Positions 1-12,800 are shown, numbered from the stretch's first letter. The stretch is 64,000 nucleotides of DNA from Mimachlamys varia (GCA_947623455.1 OX392532.1:31594792-31658791); one strand, 5' to 3'. Made by a program: numbers and translations. Notes: generated by a model from the sequence alone, not told the origin.

Positions 1-333
1 GAACTGTTACAATCACTTGCCTTCTGCCCCTAGGTCCCAGGCTCGGGACCTATGTGGGTATTGTTTAGTTTGTTTGTGTCTTACGTCCTGTGAACAGCCA
101 TAATCTTTCAAGAACATGTCAGATTTTGGGGTTGTATTGATCAAAGCTAGAGTTCTTGGAGAAAAATCACTGACCAATGGTCAGTCGGTACATGACTATG
201 GTCCGGCCCAACTTAGGCCTCAAACCCTCAACCAAGAGGTGAAGTCCTATGTAAAGGTCAGTGTTTAATTCTCTGGCGCTCTGGTTTTCTTCCACATATA
301 AAATCTGGTACCTCTTTTCCTGACCATGGGCTG

Positions 334-424
334 TTAATTTGTTCACTCCTGAAATTCCATAGTGAACTATTCCAACCTTTGAATTGGATGAGTTCAAATG
401 TGTCTTCATGGTTTAATGAGTTAA
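334..424. repeat. Short hairpin repeat family, copy 1
   Basis: About 90 bp, related to 19791-19883 and 54264-54350. All three share a core with GAACTATTCCAA, TTGAATTGGA and GAGTTCAAA. Their ends resemble inverted repeats around CACTCCTGAAA / TTCATG...GAGTTAA, clearest in copy 3 where ACACCTGAAA faces TTTAGGTGTGAATG. Probably a tiny nonautonomous element; no superfamily assigned. Confidence 0.55.
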
Positions 425-473
425 TCAGATTTAAAAAAAAAAAAAAATTGGAAGATTCTTTATTTACAGTATA

Positions 474-665
474 GAGCTATTCCATAATTAATTGAGTAGG
501 GGAGATAGGATGAACATGTATTTAATATATCATGGGTGGTGCGGTTAAAACCAGATCTGTGAACTATTCCTGACATAAAATCTCTTTAAATATGTGAAGG
601 AATGCGGGATCTCGGAAAAAGCAACTCCTGCCACTCCCATTTGATTAATTCTGGGACAGCCCTTA
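474..665 (-). mobile_element. MITE with GGGCTGTTCC-type ends, copy a
   Basis: About 190 bp with inverted ends: GAGCTATTCCATAATTAA on the left and TTAATTCTGGGACAGCCC on the right. The middle contains the reverse complement of the ATGCAGATCTGGTTTTAA core seen in the copies at 24048, 25963 and 27260. This copy is in the opposite orientation to those three. No coding capacity. Confidence 0.65.
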
Positions 666-707
666 GATAAATTTTACCATGTACAATCAACTGTACTTTT
701 TCCACAG

Positions 708-1987
708 ACAACATGAAGGCTTACCTCCAGCAGCTCCGGCAGGAGACAGGACTGCGGATGTTAGAGAAAGTGTTCGACCCTGCTACAGACAAACCCAGCA
801 AGGTATATAGTACTAGAATTTCAATTGCTTGAATGGTATCTGTATCATGTAGTAAATGCTGTTGAAATAACACTAAGGGAAATATGTTCATATGCACATA
901 TTAAGAAGGATATGTGCATATGTACATATCCTTCTTAAAATGTTCTTCTTTATATTAAGAAGGAATGTGAGCTGTGTTAAAGTTACGTTTTTGTGCTCAA
1001 TTATATTATGTGAAAAATTTCTGAAAATAAAAAATTACAAAAAAAAAACATATTAAGAAGGAACACTGCATAGAACTCAAATTTCATCTTTGTGATTGAG
1101 CTTTAAAGAATGAAATAACACTCGGGGAAATGTGTTCATATGCACATATTAAGAAGGGACACTGCATAGAACTCCAATACCATCTCTGTGATTCAGCTTT
1201 AAAGAATGAAATAACACTCGGGGAAATGTGTTCATATGCACATATTAAGAAGGGACACTGCATAGAACTCCAATACCATCTCTGTGATTCAGCTTTAAAG
1301 AATGAAATAACACTCGGGGAAATGTGTTCATATGCACATATTAAGAAGGGACACTGCATAGAACTCCAATACCATCTCTGTGATTCAGCTTTAAAGAATG
1401 AAATAACACTCGGGGAAATGTGTTCATATGCACATATTCAGAAGGAACACTGCATAGAACTCCAATACCATCTCTTTGATTCAGCTTTAAAGAATGAAAA
1501 ACAGATAAAAAAAGTACTGTATTCACCATAATAAGCGCCTCTTCTAAAAGCACCCCTCCCCTTCAACAGAGGTATTCAAATTATATAAAGCGCCCTTAAT
1601 ATTGAATAGTGACAGAACTAAATTATGATGTATTACAGTATGGTAAACATCCTTTAAAAGAAAAAAAAAACAAATATCGGTAATGTGTGGCTTGTTTATG
1701 TACAAACTTATTACAGCAACACAAATGTCGCACATCATGATTTTTATCCACTCTGGTCACAATACATCATACTTATCGACCTTATATGTTCAGATCTTAG
1801 TTTTGTAATTCTAATAAGTGCTTTCTTTGTAACCAGAGTTAACTGAGAGTTGAATAAAGCTCACCTATTGTGGAAGAAAACAATTTATATCATGTATTAA
1901 TATCTGTCGTGCTGTATTTTTCAGTGGTGGATGTGCTTTTCGAAGAGGAAGTTTTTAGACAAGAGCTTGTCAGCACCCGGACAGTGA
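708..1987 (+). CDS. ARPC3: ARPC3 (Arp2/3 complex subunit 3, p21-Arc), upstream copy, 3' part only
   Basis: ARPC3 is a small subunit of the Arp2/3 complex, which nucleates branched actin filaments in the cytoplasm. Two exons are visible: 708-802 (95 nt, acceptor CCACAG, donor AAG/GTATAT) and 1925-1987 (63 nt, acceptor TTTTTCAG, stop TGA). They encode the conserved C-terminal third, including [20 protein letters not shown] and the ending [20 protein letters not shown]. Exon lengths and phases match the last two exons of the complete copy downstream (14299-14393, 15441-15503), and about 37 of 51 residues are identical, so this is a tandem paralogue rather than a processed copy. Both exons are open with good splice sites, so the visible part looks functional. 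Residues such as FDP and KSLS match the usual family sequence better than in the downstream copy. The 5' exons lie outside the window. Confidence 0.9.
861..1500. repeat. 96-bp minisatellite in the last intron of upstream ARPC3
   Basis: Exact 96-bp spacing is seen between the ATGTGTTCATATGCACATAT motifs at 1130, 1226, 1322 and 1418. The three central units are nearly identical. Degenerate half-units extend left to about 861, and the right copy diverges after 1437. Because 96 is a multiple of three and the unit lacks stops in one frame on each strand, long ORFs appear on both strands; I regard these as by-products. A short palindrome (CATATGCACATA ... TATGTGCATATG) is embedded at 889-920. Confidence 0.9.
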
Positions 1988-3459
1988 GAGAGAAGATTAC
2001 TTAGATTTATTAAATATTATCACAATAAGAGGGACAAACATTCAGAATCCATACAGAGCATAAGTTTAAACACCTCTCGATGATTTATTCTCTATCAAGG
2101 ATTGTGGAGATCTGAAAGTAAACCATCAATTTTTCAAATGCATGTGACGTACTAGAACATATGTATGTATGATGTCATAAGATGTATATATATATATGTA
2201 TGATGTCATTTTTCCTTTCCATTTTATCTGACCAATGCAAGTCAAGCTTATTCATATCATTTATGGAGAATGAGCTAATTTAATATTTTCTATGAAATTG
2301 TCTGTATATATAAATATTTATACAAGGCATCTGCAATGGAGAAATTCAGAGTCCCAAAAACCACATTCTCATGTTTTCAAAAATTTTCAATTCAAGAATA
2401 TTAATTAAGCTTATCTTATATCCAAAGTTGACCCAATATTTTTCTTTCACAAAGAAACAACAATACAGTATCATTATAAAATTTACATATGTTTATTAGT
2501 TTGATCTGATTTTTTTTTTGCAAAAAGCTTATAGTAGAATTTGATTTTTAAATTGACACAGATGTATTTTGACATTGTAGGTCTGGTTTGTTTTCAATAT
2601 TTGTTTATTATGTATAATGGTATAGATCTGTTATACACTCCTGTTTGTATGAGTTCTTCTATCATAGCAGAATACCACACAAATTGAAGCCACAGGAAAC
2701 CACTGTATACAGGGTTATTTTTGTGGTACGCTTTTCGCAGCAAGAACCCACGGCAAATTCAGCAATGCAGCTGATAGCTACTGACAATAATACAGTCAGA
2801 ACATCAATGGGACATTTTTCTTGGGACAAGATTTCATTTTGAAAACTCAAAAACAACGCTGCATGAGTAAATTCAAAGCTGTATGCAGTCATCTGGAATC
2901 TGTATAAATACAAAACTGTACAAAAATATTTTTCAAAAATAAGTACAATTCCACTCAAATGTAGTCAATGGCTTTAAGCTATTTCAAAGAGTATATTACA
3001 GAGCCCATTTAATTGCTTGATTTTCATTAATAATTTTCAAATTTAAAAAAATTATTTGTAGAACTTGACTGTTGATTTCTTTTTACTATATGCGAGAAAT
3101 TACGGTATATTATTTCCGTGGTCAGGTTTTAATTTTGAATGTTAGAAAAGGAGAATCTCTAGACTAGATGTAATTTGATTTTGATCTGAAACTTTTGTAA
3201 ACTTTTGTAATAGTATTCTTTACATGAATCATGTTTTAACATTTAACTGTTAGGTATCTTTGTCTCCAATTGATCAAGAACTCTGTTTATATCCATATTG
3301 AGAGAATGGGTGAAACACCATTTAAATATGTGCAGTTACATTCTTCCATCTATTAAGATATATATAATGTATTAATGCTTTTATAAGTTAAAAAGGAGTA
3401 TTATTAAATATGATATTAAGAATGATTGATGCTGTTCTTGTTTTCTATATTTAGGTCAT
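1988..3459 (+). other. 3' UTR and intergenic sequence after upstream ARPC3
   Basis: AT-rich sequence with no convincing gene. A possible poly(A) signal ATTAAA lies at 2009-2014, 22 nt after the stop, but no canonical AATAAA is nearby. Around 2690-2860 there is a stretch (CTGTATACAGGGTTATTTTT) reminiscent of short inverted-repeat elements; I could not define its ends. Confidence 0.4.
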
Positions 3460-4900
3460 CTTACCCAAAGGGTCAGGATGACTGTTAGTCATTGTGCTTC
3501 ATCTGTCATCATATGCCATACGCGATGCACTGTGCATAAACGTATACTTCAAACAACAACTTAAATGCCTAGGGTGTTGATATTATGCATGTAGTATTCT
3601 AGGATGAAGGACTACCAAGATTTTTTTAAAATGAATGACCTTGATTTACTTTCAAGGTCACAGGTGTCAATTACAATTGTATGTCAAAATCCTCAAGCAA
3701 CTTCTTCATATTAACCAAAAGGCCTAGTGTACTGATATTTGTCTTGTGGCATACCTGTATGAAGGGCTACCAAGTTTGTTCAAATGATTGACTTTGACCA
3801 AATTTGAAGGTCACAGGGATAAAAGTGATAAAATCTTCTTAGTAACTAGCGGGCGTAGGTTACTTATATTTTGCTGGTAGCTTGCTTGTTTGTTCATTGA
3901 CCCTCTTACAAAGTCACAGGGTGTCATATGTTATTATTTTTATTCTTTAAACAACTTGGCAATTACTATCAAAAATTATACAGCTGATTTGTCATTAAAG
4001 TCTTTAAATTTCCACACTGAACAATTCAACTTTTACTGTAGACAGCATGTGCTATTTAATCATAAAGGTTATGTGAGGGGCCTACATTTAAGTATAGAAT
4101 ATGTTTTTCATATTTCAGACATCTGTAACACACTTTTAGGTTCTTATTGAGAAAGAACAACAGAATTGACTCCAGTTGGCCAATGTATGAATGTTTTTAT
4201 CTTTTATTATGTCATCTGACCCAAAGGCCTAGGGTCGGAATGATCTATAGCCATCATCAACTTTCCATCGTTTTTTGGCGTCAACCGTGTGAAACTTTTC
4301 ATTCAAACAACTTCACAATAACCAAATGGCCTAGGGTGCTGATATATATTATGCATGTAGCATATTGGGATGAAGGGCTACCAAGTTTGTTAAAATGAAT
4401 GACCTTGACCTACTTTCAAGGTCACAGGTGTCAAATCAAATCAAGTCAAATATCAAAATCCTCGAGGAACTTCTTCTCAATAACCGAAAGGCCCCTAGGT
4501 TACTGATATTTGATCTGTAGCATGCTTGGATCAAGGGCTACCAAGTTTGTTCAAATGAATGACCTTGACCTATTTCATAAACACTGGTCGAATATGTTAA
4601 AATCTTGAAGCAACTTCTTTTAATAACCGAAAGGCCCAAGGAACTGATATTTGGCCTGTAACATGCTGGGATGAACAGCTACAAAGTTTGTTCAAATGAA
4701 TGCCCTTGACCCCTTTCAAGGCCACAGCGGTCGAATGTGTTAAAACATCTTTCAAACAAATTCTCATTAACAAAAATACCCAGGATGCTGATATCATGAA
4801 TTTAACATGTTCGGATGAAGGGTTGCCAAGTTGGTTCAAATGAATGACCTTGATCCACATTGCCAGTGGGTGAAATGTGTTAATAGTTTAGTAACAAGCA
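3460..4900. repeat. Tandem/dispersed repeat block with CCTTGACC ... CAAGGTCA motif
   Basis: Roughly 150-160-bp units recur with the landmarks GATGAAGG(G)CTACCAAG, AATGAATGACCTTGACC, TTTCAAGGTCACAGG and AATAACC(A/G)AA(A)GGCC. Landmark copies begin near 3603, 3757, 4370, 4531, 4672 and 4812. The block also starts with a GTCATCT-ACCCAAAGG segment at about 3457 that recurs near 4208. The same family reappears at 63690-64000. No coding capacity. Confidence 0.8.
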
Positions 4901-4925
4901 TAATGAGTATTGCTGACGCAATGCA

Positions 4926-5426
4926 GGCCCCCGCAAGCTATTAAGATGCAATGATTCATTAAACAAATTTCAGGGACTTGACCTAGATATCCCCATGATG
5001 TATCTGTATACCAAATTTCAGTTCAATATGTGCACACGTTACAGAGATAATGAACAAACAGACAGGTATGCTGTATATATGGTAAAAAAATAAATGCTTG
5101 CAATTAGACGGAGCCTAATGTGACATTTCACTTTTCAATCTGTTTTTCATATCGGTTCCAAAATCAAAAGAGCAGAACAAAGCGAAAGCTGCATAAGAAA
5201 TTTAAGAATCCATCCAGTATTCTCAAGAAATAGCGATCACAAACTTTTATGTACTGTCATAACCCAAGATGGCCGTCTGTCGGCCATATTGTTTTTCTGA
5301 TCAGCTCAAAAACTGGACATAGCACAACTCGAGACCAAGGGAACATGCATATGAAATTTGAGAAAGATCCATCCAGTACTTAATTAAGATAAAGCGATCG
5401 CAAGAATAGTTTAAGGATGGACAAAA
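4926..5426. repeat. Second repeat family adjoining the tandem block
   Basis: Two imperfect copies of about 140 bp share AGAA(A/T)ATCCATCCAGTA followed by AAGCGATC-like sequence (about 5205-5240 and 5365-5405). They are preceded by a segment with GACTTGACCTAGAT and ACCAAATTTCAGTTC (4978-5030), a type of sequence that recurs loosely elsewhere in the window (for example 23500-23600). Noncoding. The second copy ends at the left flank of the palindrome at 5427. Confidence 0.55.
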
Positions 5427-5688
5427 CCACAGGGACCTGAGAATTTGTTACAGCTAGTTTTGGACCTAAAATAGGGTGTTTAGCGTAATTTTACACATTT
5501 GGGGGGTTAAGATCAATTTTCGATAAAAATACCCCCTCAGTAGTCATAAAAGCTTAGCTTAGCTTTTATGACTACTGAGGGGGCATTTTTATCGAAAATT
5601 TATCTTAACCCCCCAAATGTGTAAAATTACGCTAAACACCCTATTTTAGGTCCAAAACTAGCTGTAACAAATTCCCAGGTCCCTGTGG
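5427..5688. mobile_element. 262-bp near-perfect palindrome (fold-back MITE)
   Basis: The arms begin CCACAGGGACCTG and end CAGGTCCCTGTGG and are complementary almost to the centre (around CATAAAAGCTTAGCTTAGC). I count three mismatches in about 127 bp of arm. It is flanked by ACAAAA on both sides (5421-5426 and 5689-5694), a possible 6-bp target duplication. No ORF. A transcript across it would form a long hairpin. Confidence 0.85.
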
Positions 5689-6068
5689 ACAAAACGACAT
5701 CGAATAATGACAAAACATATTTTATAATTACAAAAACTTATCATGACAAAAACATATTGTATAACAACAAAATCGGATCTTTTACAAGTAATGAAAAATA
5801 TATCGTGTAATAAAAGAAATGATAAATATGCATAGTATGGCAAAAACACAAAGTAAAAAGCACAATATATTGCGAAAAATTACATCACAAAACAATAGCA
5901 AACCAATTAAATAGTTGTCCTAAGAGTTCTGATTATGGGCCGCTAAATATTGGGTTTACAGGCGGATATATAAACAACAGCAATCACAATAGAACAGCAT
6001 TCATTTTTATCAAGTACTCCAAATTAAAAATTATCAAATAAATACATAAAAAAAAACATTTTTAAAGT

Positions 6069-6414
6069 CAGTGGCGTGTCAAATCTATTTTGAAAGTATA
6101 TGCTTTGATTGGGTCCCCCCTCCCAAAATTGAGGTATTAGGTGATCAAAAATGTCCTTTCTTGCATTGATAAACAACACCAGATAACACATGAAAAGAAT
6201 TTCACATTCTCTCCCTCAATTTGAAATTTACAATAATTCTAAGATAAGATAAGATTTCCCGGCAATTTTCACACGCCTTTCGTTACAGCTACTTTTTATC
6301 AGGGATTTAGAATACAAAACGGTAAAGTAAAGCCAGTAAAAGACAGAGAAAAATATGAGTTGGAATTAGAATGTATGCTTGAGCATAAGAGCATATATGA
6401 TTGCCACGCCACTG
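6069..6414 (+). mobile_element. Nonautonomous hAT-type element (CAGTGGCGT ends), copy 1
   Basis: 346 bp beginning CAGTGGCGTGTCAAAT and ending TTGCCACGCCACTG. It is flanked by the 5-bp direct repeat AAAGT (6064-6068 and 6415-6419). A second copy in inverted orientation lies at 8223-8531, sharing internal sequence (for example ATTTTTGATCA and the TAACACC-type stretch). CAGTG-type ends are characteristic of hAT elements; the 5-bp duplication is shorter than the usual 8 bp. No coding capacity. Confidence 0.8.
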
Positions 6415-6873
6415 AAAGTTACCATTCTGTGGTGGCTGGGAAAGGACACCATAAAGATATTTATGATGTATGGTTCGCACCCTAAGTCAAGCAGCTGAAG
6501 CTATGCAATAGTACAATTAATAGTCAATGAAAACCAGTAAGAAAGATATATATATTAGCGTCTGTATCAACATAAAATGTGTCGATCGATCGATATAGAA
6601 AATGTTTTTATTATATTACAGACAGTTATTTATAAACACGAAATGTCCTTTCCCAGCCATCGTACCATTCCGGTTGTATACCAATCTAATAATAATGATA
6701 ACGATGTGTAATGTGTACAATACACATACAGTGCAGTCAGTATCATCGCGAGAGACTAGCCTGTACTAGCCTGTGACGTATCAGCACTTATCAGTCCCTA
6801 CACGGATGTTTATAACTACACCAGATTAGATGTCAAAAGTCGAGGGGGCGGATCGCACGGGGACAATTCAACA

Positions 6874-9800
6874 ATGCCGGTAATGTTATTTACTTCACAC
6901 ATTTATTATCCCGTGTCTATTTACCCGTTTTTATAATTGTACAATGGTTTGATAGAAAATCATGTCTTTCAACTAAGCATTCTCCTTAACTCACCAAACA
7001 TAATTTGAAGACTTACTCGATTTAATTAATGTTACTCGATTTACTACTTAGATTGATGACAGTTGCGAGGCATTGGTATTACTTAAGTTGGTCATACTGG
7101 AGTTTATCATATTAAGCAGTATTGTATCTTAACCATATAAAATGATATAACATATTTTTACCATGCAGGAGGGGAGTTTATATAATAATGATTTGATATG
7201 CTACATGCCATGTCTCTACTAAGGATTTTTAAGGCTTGGTTGATATATCTTGACATACAAACTTACAGCACAGGGATTCGAGAGATACAACTGAGTCTCT
7301 ATTATGTATCCTTTTATGATGATATTATTTATTGCTCATAACTATGCCTATTTGTTTTGATTGAGTTCGGGTTATGATTTTATTTACCCTTCGGTATTCT
7401 CTGATCTTTGATTCTCTGACTACTGACACACAAACTAACAACACGAGGATTAGGAGATGCAGGTTGATCAGAACTATGAGCAAGTTTTATGGTCGCCATC
7501 CTTGTCTCATTGAGAAATATTCTGTATCTTAAAGTGATATGAAGTAGACGTTTTTGAGTATGCTCATTAGTGTGTTTACTTGTTGTGTTTGACTGATACT
7601 CGGTTCGCATTTTGAGAATTTGATGTTTACTTGGATTTGACAAAGGTTTACATGGCGATGTAGCAGAGGATGCTTACTCTTCCGAAACACCTGGTCTTAT
7701 TCTCTTGTACTTTTTCAATATTCTTCGTACAAATCTTTCCTTTGTTCATTTTGTGTCCCTATTCAAATCGATTTTGAGTTCGGGTTATGAATTTATTTAA
7801 GCTTCAGTATTTCCTGATTGTTTTTAAGGAATTCGATATTCTACAATAATATTATAAAAACCTAGCTGATAGGCATCTAGATTTCATCCACCACAAAAAG
7901 GTGTGTCCTCAACAGTTTCGTAAATCCATTTTGCCTGGATTTATACTGATATTTGATACACCGCAATATATGGAAAAGGTCGGTTTTTTCATTACTTTTA
8001 TTCTATCGTATCAAGAAAAGAATCCTTAATAACTTAAAAATGGTCTTACCCATTTATTTCATTTTGACAAGTAATACATTCTTTAGAAAATATCTGAATA
8101 TGCATATTGCGAAAGATGATAGGTTTTCTATCAGGTTTAGACATGCAACATGTATAACTAGTTAGTACATTAAAGTTGGAGAGGTGAATAGAATGTCAAA
8201 TCAATATGATACGTTCTACTTTCAGTGGCGTAGCAATCATATATGCTTTTATACTCAAACATACACTCTAATTCAACCACATATTTTTTCCATCTATCAT
8301 TGGATCACTAATAAAATGTAGCAGTAACGAAAAACATGAGGAAAGTATCGGACAATCTTAGTATTATTGTTAATTTCAAATTCAGGGAGAGAAAGTGAAA
8401 TTCTTTTCAGGTGTTATCTGGTGTTGTTAACCAATCCAAGAACGGACATTTTTGATCACATAATACCTTAAGGAGGGGGGGGGGGTGGCAATCAAAGCAT
8501 ACACTTTCAAATTAGATTTGCTACGCCACTGACTTTATCACCGAATTATTATATTTTGGTAAGTTATCGAGTTTTCGACTACAGTAAAATATTTTTAGGT
8601 ATATTTCTAACCCTTCTTACTCTCTAATATTTAAGCCCAATTAACTATCCATCCGATATTTGTAATCTTCGAATGAAAGCATTATTCAAAAACAAAATTG
8701 TCATATTATGTAATGTTTACGAAGCGTTTTGGTTTCTCAATTTGTATATCAATACATTAATTAAACTAAAGGGGAAAAACGTGAAAATTGAAAGAAAGGA
8801 TTTCATGGTAGTAATTACTTTTGCACATTACATATTTCATCTTGCAGCCTCATCATTCCCAGTTCTTAAATCCACCCAAGTTGGTGGGCAACATGGCGCT
8901 GTGTCCCCTAAGAACGAATTTTAAAGGCCCTGCTCCACAAGACAGTAAGTTTCAGCTTTAACTTTGTTCGTTATGTTGACAGTGTTAGAGATTTAATTAA
9001 TATAGGCGGTAAATTGTTTTACCATGTTGCCAACGTATTTTTTTCGATTTTCACGTTATTAACATATCCGGAACACCTGGTCTTGTTCTCTTGTACTTTT
9101 CAAGGGTCTCCGTGTAAATTTTTCCTTTGTTCATATTTTGTCCCTATCTTAATCGATTTTGAGTTCGGATGATGTTTTCGGGTTTTTTGTTTGTTTGTTT
9201 GTTTGGTTTGTTTTTTTTTTAAACTTTAATAATGAACAGTTAGTGTTGAATTAACAATATATTCAAGCGGTGTTATTTACATATGACGTATATTTTAATA
9301 AACACTTACGTAAATCCAATAGCATTTTAAAGAATTAATGAAATAATCCGATTTGCATATGAACCCATTTTTATATAATTAAGCAAAGAATATAAATATG
9401 CACCTCACACATTACTCCGTATTTTATAACATTGCATTGTTACTATATAATATCAAGGTACATGTCTTGTATTCCTCATCAGTAACGGACATTTACTATA
9501 TTATTTTATGCATTTATGTTTGAATGTCATACTTCATTTGTCTTTTTTTTTCAGCAAGTGACTTTGATATAGTGGACGAGGGAATATATTACTTTAAATC
9601 CAACATTTTCTTCAGAAACTACGAAATAAAGGTGAGAAATATGAAGTTCATTTTAAGAATAGTTTGAGTCCATGTATCTAAAACTCCCTTTTTATTCCTC
9701 TTTTATATATAAGAGAAAATTTTATTTCTTGTGAAAACAAATATTCTAAAACCCTATTACGGCATGTATTAGATCTAAAACGTGTAGTTTTTGTTTTGTT

Positions 9801-12800
9801 ATGTTATAAGGGATTTTCTTAATCTCCTTTTTATTCGCTCTTGTAATGTGATAATGTTTGATTTGGGTATTTTGGTATCAGGCTGTAGTTTAGTTCACGG
9901 TTTTAAAGTATACAGAACTAGTTTGATTTTATTCTAAATTTATAAATTAAAGGACTTTTACTTACTTGGCCCTTCTGCTTCTACATTAGTTTAGAAATTT
10001 TGGATTCCCACCTATTGGCCCCTAGCATCACTGAAGAGTCCTAGGAGTAAGAAACAGCTGTATGATACAGTTTAATTAATGTTTTCTTGAACAAAATACT
10101 GTTGTTCTTTTGCAGAGCGAAGCGGATCGTACTCTGATTTACATTACATTATTCATATCGGAATGTATCAAGAAATTACAAAAGGTTTGTATGGTCTTCA
10201 AAATTTCTACTTATTTAGTTTGTTAACTACCAATACCCAGACAGTGAATGTTTCCTAGATCGAAATATCTCCAGGTATTTAATTAAAAGTATTCTGAATC
10301 CTTGTGGATATGAAAGTGGACGCTTTGAATATGTTCATTAGTTTGCAGTGTTACCTTGTTTGTAAATACCTCTGTTCTCACTTTGAAGATATGACATTTA
10401 CCTGGATGTGACCTAGATTAAAATGGCGGGTGTCGTCGTCGTTGATAAGGCAAAATACTCTTATTTTTCTGGTCCACTTGGTTTTATTCTCTTGGACATG
10501 TACTTTTCTCCTTGGGTCTTGATGTTGATATTTCCTTAGTTCACATTTCGTCTCTAGTTTCATCGATTTTTAGTTTGAGTTATGGTTTCGTTGCAGCATA
10601 TAATAACTTATTATATTTGTAGAAGAAGTTAAGATTAACTGATTTGAGCAATATTCAAGATGAATTCTTACGCGGTTACCGGTACAGCAGCAGTTGAAAC
10701 TCGGTATTTGTAAACACGCGTCCATCTAACTTTGGCTTGTTGTTGAAGTTGGCCCCACCTGAATTATTGTCAATTCTTTGGATTTTTCTTGTTGGTTACC
10801 GCTCTGGTTTACTTCGTTTTAAGCTTATTTTTGAATGGTTATCAACTGGATTTTTATCAGAATTTTTCAAAATCACGAATAACTTCCTGAAGTTTATTGG
10901 GCCTTTAACATTTGAGAACTGTCAATTGTAAATATTGCACTCTAATTATCAAGTAAAGTCTTTCAGTCTGAGCTGAAGATCCTTATTTTCACTTCGGAAG
11001 GCAAGGTTTCGTCACTTACATGGTTATATATATGTATTTTGTTTTCAATTTAAGCTGCTCTGTTGATTGTGTGTTTTTATGGATTGGGATAATGTTGTTC
11101 CCCCGCGTCTTTCAATTCACGTTTTCCTGTCTGAAATATTAGTACTTATAATCATCGTTTAATGTAGAGACGTAAGTGTATACTATCAATATTCACATTT
11201 AAAAACGTTCTGAGAGTGACTAATGATCTCAAGGTTGTCAGTAAGCTAAAATGCATGTATATACGTATATGATTGTATCTTACAACGTCGTAATAAGAAA
11301 ATAGAGAAAACTAATATACTGTTTAACGCACTTATTTTGGCAAACACAAATTAAGTGCAGAGCCGAAATCACACTGAAAAAGCTCTATGACGGATTGGCA
11401 TACTCAAAAAACATACACTGGCATCCAAAAGTTCTGATGCATCTTTTCTGCAAACGCATTGAAAATTTAGCAAAACGTAATTTTGAAGTTTGTATTACTA
11501 TTAATATTTTTATGTTTTAATTAATTTTTTACGATGTTTTTTTATTTTTCAACTACATGTATGGTTTCTGATACAATTAAATTCCTCAAAATGCAATATT
11601 TTTGCAATCTCACGTTTTTATACATACAATTCAACAATACATTTTTTGCTTTTATTTTTGACAGTGGATCATTGTATCAATTCCTTTTAATTTTGCAAAT
11701 GAAAGAAAAACAACTTTTGTTCATTTTTAAACATTATCAAAAATAGATCTCTCCATTGACCCTCCCTGCAACTTCCAGGACTTAGGTAATTTTGAAATAA
11801 AATGCCAATTGTCATTGATAAATGGACTACATCGTTAGGAAAATTGCTTCAGTTGTGTTAATTTTTGTTGGCTAATGGCTTAATATGTACACAAAGTTTG
11901 TAACAAAACTTTTAGATGGCAGTTAAATTATAGAAAGCAATACAATGAAACTAGAATCGGCGCAATCTTATTTAGCTTTCAAAACAGAAATCGCTAAAAT
12001 AAGATTACTAATAAAACATGTACGTTTAAAGTATATATTTTATTATAGTGTACATCCAAGAAACAGGGCCATAAGGAGATGCACACCCTAGGATTGAAGA
12101 AGTACCCTATTCCTGGAGAACCTGGTTTCCCACTCAATGCCTTATATGCCAAACCATCTCGTGGCGATGAAGGTATATATACAATTGAAAAATGCTTATA
12201 TATGAATGTATAATAATTAATTTAATGGGAATAGCATAATGATATGACTATTCATGCCTGCTTAATACATAAAAAAAATTAACTAGAGATCTACAATGTA
12301 TCCAGTTTTGTAACGCCTTAGCTAAAAACCAGATATACGGGGTTTGAGACACATAGCGGTAAACTAAGATTTTATGCATTTGGATAAACTTTCAATGAAA
12401 TTTTATAGCATCTTTTTGCAATGGATTTTCCATACACAATTTAAGAATTGTTAGCTCTATCATAGGATTATTTTAATCCTTTTCCAGTGCTTAGTTTTCC
12501 CGAAATCGACGAATATATGCACAGTAACAAAAACATGACGTCGTTTTGTTCTATGTCCAATATCTCTTGAAATCGTCTACGGAAAATTTTACAAATATAT
12601 ACTAGTATATTATCGTAGAAATGAGAAACTAATTCTTTTTATACATGTGAAATTTCAATAAAATCCAGGGAACAACAAAGTCATGAAAATCATTGAATAT
12701 TTGTCAAAATATACTAAATACATAGTCATAACATTACGTGTCAGAATAATTCTTGCACATATACTGTAGTTTTACCCTTGGCCGTTATTCCGTCATTAGT

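Larger units (their letters stand above)
1..707 (+). other. Intron of the upstream ARPC3 copy (partial)
   Basis: This is noncoding sequence up to the acceptor TTTTTCCACAG that precedes the exon at 708. No exon 5 of ARPC3 is visible here, so the rest of the gene lies left of the window. It contains two small repeats described separately (334-424, 474-665) and a poly(A) run near 432-447. Confidence 0.7.

Noticed and set aside
1130..1531. 133-codon ORF
   Set aside because: Made of 96-bp minisatellite units within an intron; frames on both strands are open for the same reason.
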